Part shown: piece by piece, positions 46,201 through 54,121 of the stretch
How the letters are laid out: each line of letters starts with the position of its first letter
Position numbering within the stretch: position 1 is the first letter of the stretch
Assembly: GCF_004357985.1 (NCBI RefSeq)
Contig: NZ_SMTF01000002.1
Coordinates: 1 to 64,000, forward strand
DNA from: Luteimonas aestuarii
GTDB taxonomy: Bacteria; Pseudomonadota; Gammaproteobacteria; Xanthomonadales; Xanthomonadaceae
Reading direction: 5' to 3'
DNA length: 64,000 bases
The notes under the pieces: generated by a model
The model's database searches: none
The model's input: only the letters and a program-made list of their open reading frames with translations
What the model was told of the DNA's origin: nothing
Program-made: the position numbers and the translations under genes

Positions 46201-47106
46201 ATGCAACTGGGCATGATCGGTCTGGGGCGCATGGGCGCGAACATGGCGCTGCGGCTGTCGCGTGGCGGCCACGACGTGGTGGGTTTCGATCCCGTGCCCG
46301 CGGCACGCACCGGCGCGGAGGGCGAGGGGCTGGCGACGGTCGCCTCGCTGGAAGCGCTGGCCGAACGTGTCGACGCGCCGCGCGTGCTGTGGATGATGGT
46401 GCCGGCCGGCGCAATCGTCGACGCCACGATCGCGTCGCTGCAGCCGCTGCTGTCGCCGGGCGACGTACTGGTCGATGGCGGCAATTCGTTCTACCAGGAC
46501 AGCCAGCGACGTGCGGCCGCGCTGGACGACGCGGGCATCGCCTATCTCGACGTGGGCACCAGCGGCGGTGTGTGGGGACTGGCCGAAGGCTACAGCCTGA
46601 TGATCGGTGGCCACGAGGACGCGGCGCGCCGGCTGTCGCCAGTGTTCGCCACGTTGGCGCCTGCAGCGGACAGGGGCTGGGCACGCGTCGGCCCCAGCGG
46701 TGCCGGCCATTACGCGAAGATGATCCACAACGGCATCGAGTACGGAATGATGCAGGCCTACGCCGAGGGGTTCGCGATCCTCGAGCGCCGCCAGGACCTC
46801 ATCGCCGACCTGCCGCAACTGGCCGAACTCTGGCGCCACGGCAGCGTGGTGCGCTCGTGGCTGCTCGATCTCACCGCGGGCGCGCTCGCCGGCAATCCGC
46901 AGCTCGACGGCATCGCGCCGTATGTGCCTGATTCCGGCGAGGGGCGCTGGACGGTGGCCGAGGCGATTGCGCTCGACGTGGCCGCACCGGTGATCACGCA
47001 ATCGCTGATCGAGCGCCTGCGTTCACGGGACGACAATGCCTTCGCCGACAAACTGTTGTCGGCGATGCGCAACGCCTTCGGCGGCCATGCGGTCAAGCGC
47101 GACTGA
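46201..47106 (+). CDS. gnd: Short-form 6-phosphogluconate dehydrogenase (decarboxylating)
   Basis: A 301-residue enzyme of the 6PGDH / 3-hydroxyisobutyrate dehydrogenase superfamily. NAD(P) motif GLGRMGANMA is at residues 7-16; GGNSFYQDS and GPSGAGHYAKMIHNGIEYGMMQAYAEG carry the substrate-binding Ser/Lys/Asn residues of the decarboxylating enzyme; the C-terminus is short, as in GndA/YqjI-like short forms. It converts 6-phosphogluconate to ribulose 5-phosphate with release of CO2. The missing second dinucleotide-binding pattern (AGxxGxxG) in long forms is normal for this type. It is preceded by GAGGACAGC. Confidence 0.88.
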   Translation: MQLGMIGLGRMGANMALRLSRGGHDVVGFDPVPAARTGAEGEGLATVASLEALAERVDAPRVLWMMVPAGAIVDATIASLQPLLSPGDVLVDGGNSFYQDSQRRAAALDDAGIAYLDVGTSGGVWGLAEGYSLMIGGHEDAARRLSPVFATLAPAADRGWARVGPSGAGHYAKMIHNGIEYGMMQAYAEGFAILERRQDLIADLPQLAELWRHGSVVRSWLLDLTAGALAGNPQLDGIAPYVPDSGEGRWTVAEAIALDVAAPVITQSLIERLRSRDDNAFADKLLSAMRNAFGGHAVKRD

Positions 47107-47201
47107 CCGCCGCGATGCGACGCAGGGGTTGCGCAGGATCAATGCGCAGGCGCCCCGCATCCGTTGAGATGGGCGTCGTTCCCACTGCGTGGAGGTGCGC
47201 C

Positions 47202-47651
47202 GTGTACAAGCACATCCTGATTGCGACCGATGGTTCCGAACTCGCCGGCAAGGGCGTGGACGCAGGCCTTGCCCTGGCCCAGGCGCTGGCTGCGAAGGTC
47301 ATCCTGGTCACCGCATCCGAACCGTGGCCGGTGGCGATGCCCGGCGATCCCGTCGCGATGGCGACCTCGGCGGAATTGCAGGACCGGCATCGCAAGGCGA
47401 TGCGCGCGGAAGCCGATGTCCTGCTGGGCAATGTGCGGGCGCGCGCTTCGTCGGCCGGCGTCATGCTGGACGCTGTCTTCGTGCCGGAGCGCGCACCCGC
47501 CGACGCCATCCTCGAGGTGGCTGCCGAACGCGGCGCCGACCTGATCGTGATGGCGTCCCACGGCCGCACGGGTTTGCGCAAGCTGCTGCTCGGTAGCCAG
47601 GCGCAGGCGGTGCTGGGGCGCAGCACGCTGCCGGTGCTGGTGGTGCGCTGA
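47202..47651 (+). CDS. Universal stress protein (UspA family)
   Basis: A 149-residue single USP domain. It begins YKHILIATDGSELAGKG and ends with the ATP-binding block ASHGRTGLRKLLLGSQAQAVL, where the first Gly of the G-2x-G-9x-GS signature is Ala; SHG and GS are kept. It has the central helical insertion LQDRHRKAMRAEADVL. The GTG start follows GGAGG at 6 bases. The role is generally stress survival; ATP binding is likely but not certain. Stands next to the gnd gene and converges on the oxidoreductase gene. Confidence 0.85.
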   Translation: MYKHILIATDGSELAGKGVDAGLALAQALAAKVILVTASEPWPVAMPGDPVAMATSAELQDRHRKAMRAEADVLLGNVRARASSAGVMLDAVFVPERAPADAILEVAAERGADLIVMASHGRTGLRKLLLGSQAQAVLGRSTLPVLVVR

Positions 47652-48698
47652 TCAGTCCAGTGGCATTGCGCGCCCTTCGCGCGCACTGGTGGCGCCAAGC
47701 TCGAGGATCCGCATCACGGCCAGTGCTTCCGTGGCCGTGACCGGCGGCGGTGCGTGTCCCAGTAGCGCATCGCGCATCCGGGCATAGAACGCGCGGTAGT
47801 CGCCGGCGATGGTCTCGACCCGGCTGGCGTGCGCGACACCGTCATCGACGTGCGTCAGCGTGCCCGGCGCGGGGTCGACGCCCCAGCCGGGAGCGCCCGG
47901 CACGATGCCCTGCCTGAGCATCGCTTCCTGCGTGTCCAGGCCGTGCTTGACGAAGCTTCCGCGGGTGCCGTGCGCGACGAAGCGCGGTCCGGGCGCGGCG
48001 ACCAGCGCACCCGCGTGCAGCACCACGCGCAGCCGCGGATAGCGCAGCACGACATGGAACCAGTCATCGACCACGGCGCCATCGCGCTGCATCGCGATAT
48101 CCGCCTGCACGGCCTCCGGCGTGCCGAACAGCTGCAGTGACTGGTCGACCAGGTGCGGGCCCAGGTCGAACCACAGGCCGGCGCCTGCACCGGCACGTTC
48201 GCGCCAGCGATCGGGCACCTGCGGACGGAAACGGTCGAAATGCGAATGCAGTTCCACCACCTCGCCCAGCGTGCCGTCTTCGACCAGCTTGCGCAGGGTC
48301 AGGAAGTCGCCGTCCCAGCGCCGGTTGTGGAACACGCTGGCGATGCGGCCATTGCGTGTGGCGGCATCCACGACCTGTCGTGCTTCCGCCAGCGTGGTGG
48401 TGAACGGCTTGTCGACCACGACGTGGCGGCCGGCCTGCAGCGCGGCGAGTGCCAGGCGCGCATGCACGGCATTGGGCGCGGCGATGACGACCAGGTCGAT
48501 GGCATCGTCATCGAACGCGGACCGTGGATCGGCCGCCACGCGCACCTCGGGGATATCCGCGTGGACCTTGGTGGCATCGCCCGACACCACCGTATGCAGG
48601 TGCAGGCCGTGGGTGTGGGCGATCAGCGGTGCGTGGAAGACCTTGCCGACATAGCCATAGCCGACCAGCGCGACGTTCAGCGGTGCAGTCGCGCGCAA
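47652..48698 (-). CDS. Gfo/Idh/MocA-family oxidoreductase
   Basis: A 348-residue NAD(P)-dependent dehydrogenase. The Rossmann motif VALVGYGYVGKVFHAPL opens the protein, VIAAPNAVHARLALAALQAGRHVVVDKPFTTT holds the conserved EKP-like DKP motif (catalytic Lys), and ELHSHFDRFRPQVPDRWRE and AGAGLWFDLGPHLVDQSLQLFG complete the C-terminal domain (similar to YdgJ/IolW-like enzymes). It probably oxidises or reduces a sugar or inositol derivative; substrate unknown. The only available start near the Rossmann fold is TTG. It lies 3 bases behind the DUF2782 gene stop, so they form a unit on the minus strand. Confidence 0.85.
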   Translation of the reverse strand: MRATAPLNVALVGYGYVGKVFHAPLIAHTHGLHLHTVVSGDATKVHADIPEVRVAADPRSAFDDDAIDLVVIAAPNAVHARLALAALQAGRHVVVDKPFTTTLAEARQVVDAATRNGRIASVFHNRRWDGDFLTLRKLVEDGTLGEVVELHSHFDRFRPQVPDRWRERAGAGAGLWFDLGPHLVDQSLQLFGTPEAVQADIAMQRDGAVVDDWFHVVLRYPRLRVVLHAGALVAAPGPRFVAHGTRGSFVKHGLDTQEAMLRQGIVPGAPGWGVDPAPGTLTHVDDGVAHASRVETIAGDYRAFYARMRDALLGHAPPPVTATEALAVMRILELGATSAREGRAMPLD

Positions 48699-48701
48699 GC
48701 G

Positions 48702-48995
48702 TTACCAGCCGAACAGCTTGAAGTAGGTCTGTGGCGGGTTGTCGCCTTCGCGGCTGGAGACGACGCGACCGTCGCGGACGTACAGGTGGTAGCCCGGGCC
48801 GCGTGACGGCTGCACGTGGACCACCTGGACCTGTCCGGCCACGCGGTATTCGGTGATCACGTCGCCGTTGGCTTCGGTGCGGACGTTCTCCACCGCGCCT
48901 TCGGGAATCTCGAAGGGCAGGGCGGTGTCGGGACCGGTGGCGCAGGCCGCAAGGGCGAGCAGCGAGGGCAGCAGCAGGAGGTGCAGGTGGCGCAT
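48702..48995 (-). CDS. DUF2782 lipoprotein
   Basis: A 97-residue protein with a lipoprotein signal (LLLLPSLLALAAC lipobox, Cys18) and a short mature domain: AVENVRTEANGDVITEYRVAGQVQVVHVQPSRGPGYHLYV. This is the DUF2782 pattern. In Xanthomonadaceae it is a constant neighbour of polA, as here (divergent). The function is unknown; it may be an outer-membrane or periplasmic anchor. GGGAGCCCCC lies ahead of the ATG. Confidence 0.85.
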   Translation of the reverse strand: MRHLHLLLLPSLLALAACATGPDTALPFEIPEGAVENVRTEANGDVITEYRVAGQVQVVHVQPSRGPGYHLYVRDGRVVSSREGDNPPQTYFKLFGW

Positions 48996-49109
48996 GGGGG
49001 CTCCCCGGCAGGCATGGACCTGCATTATGCGCCGCGGGCCGTGGCGGCGGGGTGAGATGGCGCGGGCGTGTGCGCCCGCGTGGACGCCTGCCGGCCGCGT
49101 CCTGCAGCG

Positions 49110-49115
49110 TAGAAT
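49110..49115 (+). promoter_or_regulatory. -10 box TAGAAT of polA, leaderless spacing
   Basis: TAGAAT ends 6 bases before the polA ATG, the same spacing and box as uvrD. No ribosome binding site fits between. Confidence 0.6.
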
Positions 49116-49121
49116 CGGGGC

Positions 49122-51881
49122 ATGCCAAGACTCGTCCTGATCGATGGTTCCTCGTACCTGTTCCGCGCGTTCCACGCGCTGCCGCCGCTGACCAATGCGG
49201 AGGGCGAGCCGACCGGCGCGTTGTTCGGCGTGGTCAACATGCTGCGCGCGACCATCAAGGAGCAGCCCGACTACCTCGCCTTCGTGGTCGACGCCAGTGG
49301 CCCGACCTTCCGCGATGAACTGTATCCGCAGTACAAGGCCAACCGCCCCCCGATGCCGGACGAGTTGCGCGCACAGGTCGAGCCGATGATGCAGCTGGTC
49401 GAGGCATTGGGCCTGCCGATCCTGCGCGTGGCCGGCGTCGAGGCCGACGACGTGATCGGCACGCTGGCGCTGCAGGGCGCTGCCGACGGCATCGACGTGA
49501 CCATCTCCACCGGCGACAAGGATTTCGCGCAGCTGGTGCGTCCGCGCGTCGAGCTGGTGAACACCATGACCGGCAGCCGCATGGACAGCGACCAGGCGGT
49601 GATCGACAAGTTCGGCGTGCGCCCCGGCCAGATCGTCGACATGCTGGCGCTGATGGGCGACAGCGTGGACAACATCCCCGGCGTGCCCAAGTGCGGGCCG
49701 AAGACCGCGGCGAAGTGGCTGGCCGAGTACGACACGCTCGACGGCGTGATCGCCAATGCCGACGCCATCAAGGGCAAGATCGGCGAGAGCCTGCGCGAGG
49801 CGTTGCCGCAGCTGCCGTTGAGCCGGCAACTGGCCACCATCAAGACCGACGTGGCGCTGGACGTGGCCGCGCAAGGGCTGGCGCTGCGCGAACGCGACGT
49901 GGAGGCATTGCGCAGGCTGTACGCGCGCTATGGCTTCAACCAGGCGCTGAAGGAACTCGACGGTGGCGCTAGCGCCGATGCGCCGGAGAAGGCGCCGGGC
50001 AAGGCACGTGGCAACGCCCGCTACACGGCACCTGCCGGTGGCGACGAGGCGCGTCCCGCCGCCGAGTTGTCCGCGCCGGGCGAATACGAAGCGATCCTCA
50101 CCCAAGGGCGCTTGGACGCATGGCTGGCGATGCTGCAGGCCGCCGATGCATTCGCCTTCGATACCGAGACCGACGCGCTCGATCCGATGCGCGCCAACCT
50201 CGTCGGCATCAGTGTCGCGGTCGAGCCCGGCCAAGCCGCCTACATCCCGCTGGCGCACGATTATCCCGGCGCACCCGCACAACTGTCGCGCGATGCCGTG
50301 CTGGCGGCGCTCAAGCCGACCCTCGAGGATGCCGGAAAGCGCAAGGTCGGCCAGCACGGCAAGTACGACCTGCACGTGCTGCGGCGCCACGGCATCAAGG
50401 TGCGCGGCTATGCCGACGACACCATGCTCGAAAGCTTCGTGCTCAATTCCAGCCAGCGCCACGACATGGATTCGCTGTCGCAGCGCCTGCTGGGTTACGA
50501 GACGATCAAGTACGCCGATGTCGCCGGCAAGGGTGCGAAACAGATCCTGTTCTCCCAGGTGGCCATCGACGACGCCACCCGTTATGCCGCCGAGGATGCC
50601 GACATCACCCTGCGGCTGCACCGCGCGCAGGCGCCGAAGCTGGCGGCCGTGCCGGCGCTCGAACGCGTATACCGCGGGATCGAGATGCCGCTGGTACCGG
50701 TGCTCGAGCGCATCGAGGCCAATGGCGTGAAGATCGATGCCGAAGAACTGCGCCGCCAGACCGCCGACCTGTCGCGTCGCATGCTGGCCGCACAGCAGAA
50801 GGCGACCGAACTGGCCGGGCGCACCTTCAACCTCGATTCGCCCAAGCAGCTGCAGGCGCTGCTGTTCGACGAGCTGAAGCTGCCGGCGCAGGTGAAGACG
50901 CCCAAGGGCCAGCCCAGCACCAACGAAGAGGCGCTGGACGCCATCGCCGACCAGCACGAACTGCCGCGCGTGATCCTGGAGTACCGCGGCCTGGCCAAGT
51001 TGCGCAGCACCTACACCGAGAAGCTGCCGGAGATGATCAATCCGGACACCGGGCGCGTGCACACCAGCTACCACCAGGCCGGTGCCGCGACCGGCCGCCT
51101 GGCGTCGAGCGATCCCAACCTGCAGAACATCCCGATCCGCACCGAGGACGGCCGCCGCATCCGCAAGGCCTTCGTCGCACCGCAAGGGCGCAAGCTGGTG
51201 GCCTGCGACTATTCGCAGATCGAACTGCGGATCATGGCGCACCTTTCGGAGGATTCGGGTCTGCTGGATGCCTTCGCTTCCGGCGCCGACGTGCACCGCG
51301 CCACCGCCGCCGAAGTCTTCGGCCGCGAGCTGGACGAGGTGACCGCGAACGAGCGCCGCGCCGCCAAGGCGATCAACTTCGGCCTGATGTACGGCATGAG
51401 TGCGTTCGGGCTGGCGCGCAACCTCGGCATCGGCCGCGGCGAGGCGCAGGACTACATCGCCACCTACTTCTCGCGTTACCCCGGCGTGCGCGACTACATG
51501 GAGCGCACCCGCCAGCAGGCGCGCGACCAGGGCTTTGTTGAAACCGTGTTCGGCCGCCGGCTGTACCTCGAATACATCCAGCGCGGCACCCAGGGCCAGC
51601 GCGCCGGCGCCGAGCGCGCCGCGATCAACGCGCCCATGCAGGGCACCGCCGCCGACATCATCAAGCGGGCGATGGTCGACATCGACCAGTGGCTGGCCGG
51701 GCAGGGCGGTCGTGCGTTGATGATCCTGCAGGTCCACGACGAACTGGTGTTCGAGGTCGAGGACGGATTCGTCGACACCCTGCTGGCCGAAGTGCCTGCG
51801 CGAATGGCGGCAGCCGCGGAACTGCGCGTTCCACTGGTGGTCGATTCAGGGACAGGGACGGATTGGGACCAGGCGCATTGA
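49122..51881 (+). CDS. polA: DNA polymerase I
   Basis: A 919-residue polymerase with all three parts. The 5'-3' exonuclease domain (residues 1-290) starts LVLIDGSSYLFRAFHALPP and holds VVDASGPTFRDELYPQYKANRP and STGDKDFAQLV. The 3'-5' proofreading domain has an intact metal-binding FDTETD (Asp347). The polymerase domain has motif A CDYSQIELRIMAHL (Asp696), motif B KAINFGLMYGM and motif C VHDELVFEV (Asp873). It acts in Okazaki fragment maturation and repair. The linker between domains 1 and 2 is Ala/Pro/Lys-rich. It lies upstream of the sX13-like RNA, like spot 42 RNA after polA in E. coli. Confidence 0.96.
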   Translation: MPRLVLIDGSSYLFRAFHALPPLTNAEGEPTGALFGVVNMLRATIKEQPDYLAFVVDASGPTFRDELYPQYKANRPPMPDELRAQVEPMMQLVEALGLPILRVAGVEADDVIGTLALQGAADGIDVTISTGDKDFAQLVRPRVELVNTMTGSRMDSDQAVIDKFGVRPGQIVDMLALMGDSVDNIPGVPKCGPKTAAKWLAEYDTLDGVIANADAIKGKIGESLREALPQLPLSRQLATIKTDVALDVAAQGLALRERDVEALRRLYARYGFNQALKELDGGASADAPEKAPGKARGNARYTAPAGGDEARPAAELSAPGEYEAILTQGRLDAWLAMLQAADAFAFDTETDALDPMRANLVGISVAVEPGQAAYIPLAHDYPGAPAQLSRDAVLAALKPTLEDAGKRKVGQHGKYDLHVLRRHGIKVRGYADDTMLESFVLNSSQRHDMDSLSQRLLGYETIKYADVAGKGAKQILFSQVAIDDATRYAAEDADITLRLHRAQAPKLAAVPALERVYRGIEMPLVPVLERIEANGVKIDAEELRRQTADLSRRMLAAQQKATELAGRTFNLDSPKQLQALLFDELKLPAQVKTPKGQPSTNEEALDAIADQHELPRVILEYRGLAKLRSTYTEKLPEMINPDTGRVHTSYHQAGAATGRLASSDPNLQNIPIRTEDGRRIRKAFVAPQGRKLVACDYSQIELRIMAHLSEDSGLLDAFASGADVHRATAAEVFGRELDEVTANERRAAKAINFGLMYGMSAFGLARNLGIGRGEAQDYIATYFSRYPGVRDYMERTRQQARDQGFVETVFGRRLYLEYIQRGTQGQRAGAERAAINAPMQGTAADIIKRAMVDIDQWLAGQGGRALMILQVHDELVFEVEDGFVDTLLAEVPARMAAAAELRVPLVVDSGTGTDWDQAH

Positions 51882-52120
51882 GGCGGCGCGGTCTCCGGCG
51901 GAGGTCGGAATGGGCGCGCCGGCCGGTGAAATCGATTGTCCGGACGCGCGATCAATGAGTTACATCGCGGGTTGCTGAACGCATGTGACCTTCGGCATAT
52001 TCAGCCAGGCAGGCGCGGGTTTTCAGCACGGCGCTGAGCGGGTAAACGTTGCCTGAATTCTTACGGAAACCCAGCGGGATCTTCACGAACTATCAATGCC
52101 CCGGATGGTCATATGACTCG

Positions 52121-52244
52121 CGACAGATGCAAGGTCTGTCGCCGATCTCTCCCATCCCCTGGAGTGATCCCCGGAACGAGGCTTCTCCCCGAGCCCTCGT
52201 TCCCCGAGCCCCGCCGGCCCCCCCTGCCTGCGGGGCTTTTTTTC
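52121..52244 (+). ncRNA. sX13-like small RNA with C-rich hairpin loops
   Basis: The 124 bases form an RNA-like string of hairpins: a 5' stem GCGACAG / CTGTCGC (52121-52143); a stem GATCTCTCC / GGAGTGATC with one mismatch and loop CATCCCCT (52145-52170); a 9-bp stem GGAACGAGG / CCTCGTTCC with a CTCCCCG-containing loop (52174-52204); and a terminator stem AGCCCCGC / GCGGGGCT with a C7-containing loop and a run of T (52208-52244). Three successive C-rich loops and the position behind polA match what I know of the Xanthomonas sRNA sX13, which regulates through those loops. The -10-like TATGAC at 52113 may be its promoter; the exact 5' end is uncertain. Confidence 0.7.
52208..52244 (+). terminator. 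Rho-independent terminator of the sX13-like RNA
   Basis: Perfect 8-bp stem AGCCCCGC / GCGGGGCT with a 15-base C-rich loop, followed by 6 further T. It ends 68 bases before the DUF421 gene. Confidence 0.85.
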
Positions 52245-52311
52245 GCCTGTACGCCTGCGGCCCCTGCCGCGGGGCGTAACGTGTGCGCAGTCCAAACGAG
52301 GAGCGCGTGCC

Positions 52312-52800
52312 GTGTCCGATCCGTTCGAAGGCATGTTCGAGCTGGCGATGCCGTGGTGGGTCTTCGTGCTGCGGGCCTGCGTGGTGTATTTCGTGTTGCT
52401 GGGCATGATCCGGCTGTCGGGCAAGCGCTCGATGGGCCAGTTCACGCCGTTCGACATCCTGCTGGTCGTGCTGCTGGGCAACGCCGTGCAGAACGCGCTG
52501 CTGGGCGAGGACACCTCGGTCGGCGGCGGCATGCTGCTGGCGGCGACCCTGATTGCGCTGAACTGGACCGTCGGACTCACCACGGCGCGGCTCCCGCGCA
52601 TGGAGCGCTTGATCGAAGGCGCGCCGGTGCTGCTGGCCCGCGACGGCGCCGTCTATCGCGAGGTGCTGCGCCGCGAACTGATCAGCAAGGAAGACTTCGA
52701 GAAGGCGATGCGACAGGAAGGCTGCCTTGAGATCGAGGACATCCGCCTCGCCGTGCTCGAGAACAACGGGCACATCACGGTGGTGAAGCGGAGTGGATAG
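52312..52800 (+). CDS. DUF421 membrane protein (YetF/YcaP family)
   Basis: A 162-residue protein starting with GTG after AGGAGCGCGTGCC. It has three hydrophobic segments in the first 90 residues, then a small cytoplasmic domain. RLSGKRSMGQFTPFDILLVVLLGNAVQNALLG is the family signature; the C-terminal VLLARDGAVYREVLRRELISKEDFEKAMRQEGCLEIEDIRLAVLENNGHITVV is the DUF421 soluble domain. The role is unknown; YetF-type proteins occur in spore and envelope contexts. Independent transcription is likely after the sRNA terminator. Confidence 0.85.
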   Translation: MSDPFEGMFELAMPWWVFVLRACVVYFVLLGMIRLSGKRSMGQFTPFDILLVVLLGNAVQNALLGEDTSVGGGMLLAATLIALNWTVGLTTARLPRMERLIEGAPVLLARDGAVYREVLRRELISKEDFEKAMRQEGCLEIEDIRLAVLENNGHITVVKRSG

Positions 52801-52911
52801 CGGCGCCTCGTTGCCGGACCGCTTGCCGGGAGGGCGTGCCGAGCATCTGGGCCGCCGCGGCTTGCGCGTCGCGAGTGGTCGCATCAACGCCTGGACCCGG
52901 AATGGCGAGGG

Positions 52912-53118
52912 TCAGGGGAGTGGCCCGATGCGGGAGAGCACCGATGGCTTTCCGCGGAACGCACTTAGCACCGCATCGATCCCGAGGAAGCCAACCCCCG
53001 CCGCTGCAACCAAAGGCCCGGCCGTGCGTTCCGACACCGCGAGGATCGCGATGGCCAGCGCGACGAACAGCAGGCCGAACGCGCCGGTGACGATGCGGTG
53101 GACCTTCGGGCGTGTCAT
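52912..53118 (-). CDS. Small hypothetical membrane protein
   Basis: A 68-residue protein with two hydrophobic helices ([20 protein letters not shown] and [18 protein letters not shown]) separated by a short basic-acidic turn. No family recognised, but the clear two-helix pattern, the sensible start and the ATGA overlap with the hemF stop make it a believable gene. It would be an inner-membrane protein. Being downstream of hemF in the same operon gives no clear hint of function. Confidence 0.65.
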   Translation of the reverse strand: MTRPKVHRIVTGAFGLLFVALAIAILAVSERTAGPLVAAAGVGFLGIDAVLSAFRGKPSVLSRIGPLP

Positions 53119-54059
53119 GCGCGCTGGCCACCCGCCTCGTCCAACCAGTCCCGCGGCCGCAGGTACTCCATCAGCCGCGCTTCGTCGCTGCCGGCTTCCG
53201 GCGTGAAGCCGTATTCCCAGCGCACCAGCGGCGGCAGGCTCATCAGGATCGATTCGGCGCGGCCGCCGCTTTGCAGGCCGAACAGCGTGCCGCGGTCGTA
53301 GACCAGGTTGAACTCGACGTAGCGGCCGCGACGGTAGAGCTGGAACTGCCGCTCGCGCTCGCCGTGCGGCGTGGCCTTGCGACGCTCGACGATCGGCAGG
53401 TACGCGTCGAGGAAGCCGTCGCCCACGGCGCGCAGGTAGGCGAAGTCGGTAGCGAAGTCGTCGTGCAGGTCGTCGAAGAACAGACCGCCGACACCGCGGG
53501 TTTCATTGCGGTGCTTGAGGAAGAAGTAGTCGTCGCACCAGCGCTTGTGCGCGTCGTAGCGCGCCTGCCCGCCGAATGGTTCGCACAGGTCGCGTGCGGT
53601 GCGATGCCAGTGCCGCACGTCTTCGTCGAAGGGATAGAACGGGGTCAGGTCGAAGCCGCCGCCGAACCACCACGCCACCGTCTCGCCATCGCGCTCGGCG
53701 CGGAAGTGGCGCACGTTGGCATGCGTGGTGGGCAGGTAGGGATTGCGCGGGTGGAACACCAGAGACACGCCGACCGCGCGCCAGGACGCGCCCGCCAGTT
53801 CCGGACGGGCCGCCGTTGCGGAGGGGGGCAGGGCGCTGCCGGACACATCGGAGAAGCCGATGCCCGCCTGCTCGAATACCCCGCCATCGCGCAACACGCG
53901 CGTGCGGCCACCGCCGCGCAGGTGCGTGGACGCATCGGACGGATCGCGCTGCCAGGCATCCTCGGTGAAGCGCGCGCTGCCATCGGCGCTTTCGATGGCA
54001 GTGCAGATCCGGTCCTGCAGGCCGGTGAGGTAGTCGCGGACGGTGTCGAAATCGGTCAT
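53115..54059 (-). CDS. hemF: Aerobic coproporphyrinogen III oxidase
   Basis: A 314-residue enzyme that oxidatively decarboxylates coproporphyrinogen III to protoporphyrinogen IX in heme synthesis, using O2. Conserved blocks: [75 protein letters not shown], and [34 protein letters not shown]. The length fits the family (about 300). The start is 6 bases behind a TACAAT box. Nothing unusual. Confidence 0.95.
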   Translation of the reverse strand: MTDFDTVRDYLTGLQDRICTAIESADGSARFTEDAWQRDPSDASTHLRGGGRTRVLRDGGVFEQAGIGFSDVSGSALPPSATAARPELAGASWRAVGVSLVFHPRNPYLPTTHANVRHFRAERDGETVAWWFGGGFDLTPFYPFDEDVRHWHRTARDLCEPFGGQARYDAHKRWCDDYFFLKHRNETRGVGGLFFDDLHDDFATDFAYLRAVGDGFLDAYLPIVERRKATPHGERERQFQLYRRGRYVEFNLVYDRGTLFGLQSGGRAESILMSLPPLVRWEYGFTPEAGSDEARLMEYLRPRDWLDEAGGQRA

Positions 54060-54065
54060 GCGGAC

Positions 54066-54071
54066 ATTGTA
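54066..54071 (-). promoter_or_regulatory. -10 box TACAAT of hemF, leaderless spacing
   Basis: On the minus strand TACAAT is followed by 6 bases and then the hemF ATG, the same layout as fabG, uvrD and polA. Confidence 0.6.
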
Positions 54072-54121
54072 GGCCCGGCGACGCGGGGCGCCTTGATCGC
54101 GATCAAGCTGCCCCGGTGGTG

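Noticed and set aside
48524-49260. Frames opposite DUF2782 and the polA start
   Set aside because: They have shadow-type composition and no motifs; DUF2782 and polA explain the region.
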